A DNA stretch of 18,225 nucleotides from RECG01 sp964444805 (GTDB taxonomy: Bacteria; Bacillota_I; Bacilli_A; Acholeplasmatales; Acholeplasmataceae). The notes beneath the pieces were generated by a model that was given only the letters and a program-made list of their open reading frames with translations, had not been told where the DNA came from and did not search any database. The translations under genes and the position numbers were made by a program. Each line of letters starts with the position of its first letter. The first letter of the stretch is position 1. The stretch is from assembly GCA_964444805.1 (NCBI GenBank), contig CAYUIK010000085.1:1-18225 (forward strand), in the 5' to 3' direction. Below, piece after piece: positions 16,086 through 18,225 of the stretch.

Positions 16086-17483
16086 TCACCCCGTCAACTG
16101 TTTTTGTTTCATAGCTTCATGCTTCTTTTCGTTCATTTTTCGATTGAAGAGCGTCTGAGCCAAAGAATAGGTATTCCCGAAAATCCAGTAAATCGCCAAG
16201 GCGTTGCTCTGGAACGAAATGAACATCATCATGATCACCATGAAATAACTGATCGTCTTCATCGTTTTCTGCGTCTGTTCTGCTTTGGGATCGGCATTGT
16301 GCTTTCCCGTGTTCTTCGCGTAACTCGGTTTCTTCATCGAAATCTGCTGAAGAATGAACATCGTCGCCCCGACGATACCCGCCAACAACAAGCCGATGAT
16401 TCCATCATTGGTGTTCGCGAGATCAATACCGAGGAAGCGCGTATTATGGACTTCGTTAACGTAGATGCCGCCTTCAAGTGTAATCCGTCTGACGACGGCA
16501 TACATCGCGATAAAGATCGGCATTTGCAAGAAAGGCATGAGACAGCCGAAGACATTGATCCCGTGTTTCTTGTAGACCTGCATCATTTCCATCTGCATCT
16601 GTTGTTGCGACTGCGGGTCTTTCTTGGTTGCGTATTTCGCCTGAACGCGCTGCATGTCCGGTTGGGCGAGATTCATCTTGATCGACATGTCGTTGCTCTT
16701 GGCATAGATCGGCCAGGCGAGTGTTCTCACGACCAACGTCGTAAAGAGAATCCCCAAAGCGAATGAATTTCCCATGAGTCCGGCAAAGAAACTCATGATG
16801 AAGGCAACCGGAATAACGAGGATCCAGTCGAAGAAGTTCGCAGCATCCGGATGAATCGGGCGTTCTCCTCCGGCAACATAAACGTCAAACGTCTCTTCGA
16901 ATCCTTCATATGTGAAGGTAACCGTATACGTTTCTTCTTCCACGAACTCATCGCCATCCAGTAATTCAAATCCACCGTCATCGAAGTTCTCCGCGAGGTC
17001 TTCTCCCGCTTTTGTCTCGACACTGCCGTCACGTCGAACGATGATGACATCGATACCTTCCGGATTGAACGTACTCCCCATGGGATAGAGCACATTCGTT
17101 TCTTCGAACCGGAAAGCCACCATGACGATGTCGTCGGATTCCCCACTAGTCGTTTCCGGTTTGACGTACACTTGGAAATCGACTTCGAAATCTTCAACTT
17201 CGAAGACGTACGTTCGTACGCCGTTTTCATCGGTCGTGACATCCGTCGGCAGACTACCCTCATAGTTTTCGAGAGTTGCCGATGTTCCCGCTTTACTGAG
17301 TAGCCAGTAAGACAAGCCCGATGTTCCCGTAAAGGTAATGTCATCGGCTTCATCATGCGCGTAGGAAACATTCGTTGGATTGTTTACGACGACGTGCGCC
17401 GTTTCATTATCCCCTCTAGAACACGAAGCGAGAGCGAGCAAAGCCATGACGATCACGCTTATTGTTATCCATCTTTTAAACAT
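16086..17483 (-). CDS. yidC: Membrane protein insertase YidC/SpoIIIJ with extracellular Ig-like domain
   Basis: Inserts and folds membrane proteins, alone or with Sec. The signal ends LASC with lipid-anchor Cys21, as in Bacillota SpoIIIJ. The insertase core starts near residue 212 (FFDWILVIPVAFIMSFFAGL) and has the groove arginine at about 253 in LVVRTLAWPIYAKS, a cytoplasmic helical hairpin (QSQQQMQMEMMQVYKKHGIN), GCLMPFLQMPIFIAMY and a basic tail. Length is 465 where about 260-280 is usual for lipoprotein YidCs; the surplus is residues 22-210, outside the membrane. Its second half (about 135-203) reads like a Big_3-type Ig module: YPMGSTFNPEGIDVIIVRRDGS, then YTVTFTYEGFEETFDVYV. The first half is probably another beta-rich domain. 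The start overlaps the rnpA end by 8 bases. Confidence 0.95.
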   Translation of the reverse strand: MFKRWITISVIVMALLALASCSRGDNETAHVVVNNPTNVSYAHDEADDITFTGTSGLSYWLLSKAGTSATLENYEGSLPTDVTTDENGVRTYVFEVEDFEVDFQVYVKPETTSGESDDIVMVAFRFEETNVLYPMGSTFNPEGIDVIIVRRDGSVETKAGEDLAENFDDGGFELLDGDEFVEEETYTVTFTYEGFEETFDVYVAGGERPIHPDAANFFDWILVIPVAFIMSFFAGLMGNSFALGILFTTLVVRTLAWPIYAKSNDMSIKMNLAQPDMQRVQAKYATKKDPQSQQQMQMEMMQVYKKHGINVFGCLMPFLQMPIFIAMYAVVRRITLEGGIYVNEVHNTRFLGIDLANTNDGIIGLLLAGIVGATMFILQQISMKKPSYAKNTGKHNADPKAEQTQKTMKTISYFMVIMMMFISFQSNALAIYWIFGNTYSLAQTLFNRKMNEKKHEAMKQKQLTG

Positions 17484-17826
17484 GTGTATTCTCCATTATC
17501 CTAGATTTTTCCAAGAGTACGAGCAGGTGACTCCGCATTTCCTGATATGTCAGTTTTTTCGACTTGGGTTTGATCACGACAACGAATGACGCATTGGTAT
17601 CAAGTACATCCTTATATTCACTGATGATCATGCGTAGTCGTCGTTTTGCCAGATTTCTTTCCACGGCATTTCCGTATCGTTTACCGATGCTCAGCGCAAA
17701 GCGAAAATTGGAATTCTGCGCATTTTCCGCTCGGTATATCAAAAAATAGGCATTGCCCTTCACTCTCTTTTGACTGAAGATCGCATCGATTTCGCTATTT
17801 TTCTTAATGCGATATCTTTTTTTCAT
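17476..17826 (-). CDS. rnpA: Ribonuclease P protein component
   Basis: A 116-residue basic protein subunit of RNase P, which removes 5' leaders from tRNA precursors with the RNA subunit (not in this window). Typical start MKKRYRIKKNSEIDAIFS, central FRFALSIGKRYGNAVERN and the RNLAKRRLR RNA-binding motif at 57-65. Normal length. The only SD-like bases are AAGG one base before the ATG, a poor ribosome site, and a terminator-like hairpin lies just upstream, so expression is probably low compared with rpmH. Its last codons overlap the start of yidC by 8 bases. Confidence 0.96.
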   Translation of the reverse strand: MKKRYRIKKNSEIDAIFSQKRVKGNAYFLIYRAENAQNSNFRFALSIGKRYGNAVERNLAKRRLRMIISEYKDVLDTNASFVVVIKPKSKKLTYQEMRSHLLVLLEKSRIMENTHV

Positions 17827-17835
17827 GCCTTAAAT

Positions 17836-17886
17836 AAAAAGGACTGACTCAAAAATAATCTTTTCATTATTTTAATCGAGTAGTCC
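17836..17886 (-). terminator. Terminator-like hairpin between rpmH and rnpA
   Basis: On the minus strand GGACT (17886-17882), CTC (17880-17878) and AAAATAAT (17873-17866) pair with ATTATTTT (17859-17852), GAG (17850-17848) and AGTCC (17845-17841), with loop GAAAAG, followed by TTTTTATTTA. A long imperfect stem plus a U-tract, 10 bases before the rnpA start, suggests partial termination after rpmH. Confidence 0.65.
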
Positions 17887-17907
17887 GAGTGTTTTAAAAT
17901 AATTTTT

Positions 17908-18042
17908 TTATACAGTTAATTCTGCGCGGCCTTTGAGTCTGCGACGTGCGAGTATTCGACGTCCACCGGTTGTCGACATACGTGCTCTGAACCCGTGCGT
18001 CTTTTTACGTTTCCGCTTATTCGGTTGATATGTCCTCTTCAC
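17908..18042 (-). CDS. rpmH: 50S ribosomal protein L34 (GTG start)
   Basis: A 44-residue, very basic ribosomal protein of the large subunit. It starts (V/M)KRTYQPNKRKRKKTHGF and continues RARMSTTGGRRILARRRLKG, an unmistakable L34 of normal length. The start codon is GTG at 18042, with AAAGGTGG 8 bases upstream; no in-frame ATG fits. First gene of the rpmH-rnpA-yidC-jag unit, behind a consensus promoter. Confidence 0.97.
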   Translation of the reverse strand: MKRTYQPNKRKRKKTHGFRARMSTTGGRRILARRRLKGRAELTV

Positions 18043-18079
18043 AAATAAAACCACCTTTCTTGCGAAACCATGCTAACTC

Positions 18080-18108
18080 ATTATATATGCTCACTCGGCT
18101 TTTGTCAA
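18080..18108 (-). promoter_or_regulatory. Promoter of the rpmH operon
   Basis: Exact consensus TTGACA (18108-18103), 17-base spacer, TATAAT (18085-18080). Predicted start near 18073, giving a leader of about 30 bases before the GTG start. Confidence 0.85.
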
Positions 18109-18116
18109 CACATATC

Positions 18117-18140
18117 ATGCGTTTACCAGGATAAACGCAT
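18117..18140. repeat. Inverted repeat upstream of the rpmH promoter
   Basis: ATGCGTTTA and TAAACGCAT, 9-bp perfect arms around CCAGGA, 9 bases upstream of the -35 box. No T-run follows on either strand, so it looks like a protein-binding palindrome, not a terminator. Confidence 0.6.
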
Positions 18141-18204
18141 ACTCAAAATGACATACCCCACTTGCATTTCAATAAAAAGTGGTTTTTCTTTACTTTTCTT
18201 CTTG

Positions 18205-18220
18205 ATTATGTGCACATAAT
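18205..18220. repeat. 16-bp perfect palindrome near the right edge
   Basis: ATTATGTGCACATAAT is fully self-complementary. It lies in the gene-free stretch that precedes rpmH, where oriC and dnaA usually follow in related bacteria. It does not match the DnaA box TTATCCACA well. Confidence 0.6.
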
Positions 18221-18225
18221 ATGTT

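Noticed and set aside
16104..16766. 220-codon plus-strand ORF antisense to yidC
   Set aside because: It lies wholly within a clear yidC, its translation is rich in charged and His residues without any domain, and codon bias of the real gene explains the open frame.
18158..18190. Plus-strand terminator: CCACTT...AAGTGG followed by TTTTTCTTT
   Set aside because: The stem is only 6 bp with a 13-base loop, and no plus-strand gene lies upstream of it in the window; I left it out as a feature.
18050..18225. DnaA boxes marking oriC
   Set aside because: No TTATCCACA or one-mismatch copy was seen in this stretch; an origin would have to lie beyond the right edge.

Overview
All genes in this window lie on the minus strand. 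The right edge holds the conserved Bacillota/Mycoplasmatota block rpmH-rnpA-yidC-jag, which normally sits next to oriC and dnaA, so the genes probably run leftward, co-directional with replication from an origin just right of the window. Tryptophan is TGG and TGA acts as a stop, so the standard bacterial code is used. Base composition is mid-range. Consensus TTGACA-17-TATAAT promoters, a T-box leader, lipobox signals and many Ig-like extracellular domains suggest a Bacilli-related lineage, perhaps near Izemoplasmatales, Acholeplasmatales or Haloplasmatales. That placement is an inference; no marker here settles it.

Right third (13279-18225): rpmH has a consensus promoter and is followed by a terminator-like hairpin, rnpA, yidC and jag, ending in a strong terminator that contains the jag stop codon. 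The YidC is unusual: a lipoprotein with about 190 extracellular residues including an Ig-like module. Next, from its own extended -10 promoter, comes a membrane-anchored permuted NlpC/P60 (YiiX-like) protein overlapping rmuC by 4 bases.

Middle (11187-13282): asnS is preceded by a consensus promoter and a T-box leader with a terminator. Between asnS and the transporter operon lies a dense 390-base control region: two tandem promoters, two LacI/CcpA-type palindromes, a previously unlisted 25-codon ORF with its own ribosome site, and a terminator hairpin that overlaps a competing palindrome. This looks like an attenuated, sugar-responsive leader.

Left two thirds (1-11186): an ABC importer of the MalK-MalF-MalG-MalE type, in the order ATPase, permease, permease, binding lipoprotein, followed after a 15-bp hairpin by a giant lipoprotein gene. 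That gene is open for 1858 codons and runs off the left edge. Its product has at least seven Ig-like modules, duplicated OB-like modules and a lamin-tail domain. This domain set is typical of secreted nucleases, whose catalytic domain would lie beyond the window. The layout suggests coupled surface degradation and import. The substrate is not readable from sequence.

A recurrent theme is that three unrelated surface lipoproteins (YidC, the binding protein and the giant protein) all carry Ig-like spacers in front of their working domains.
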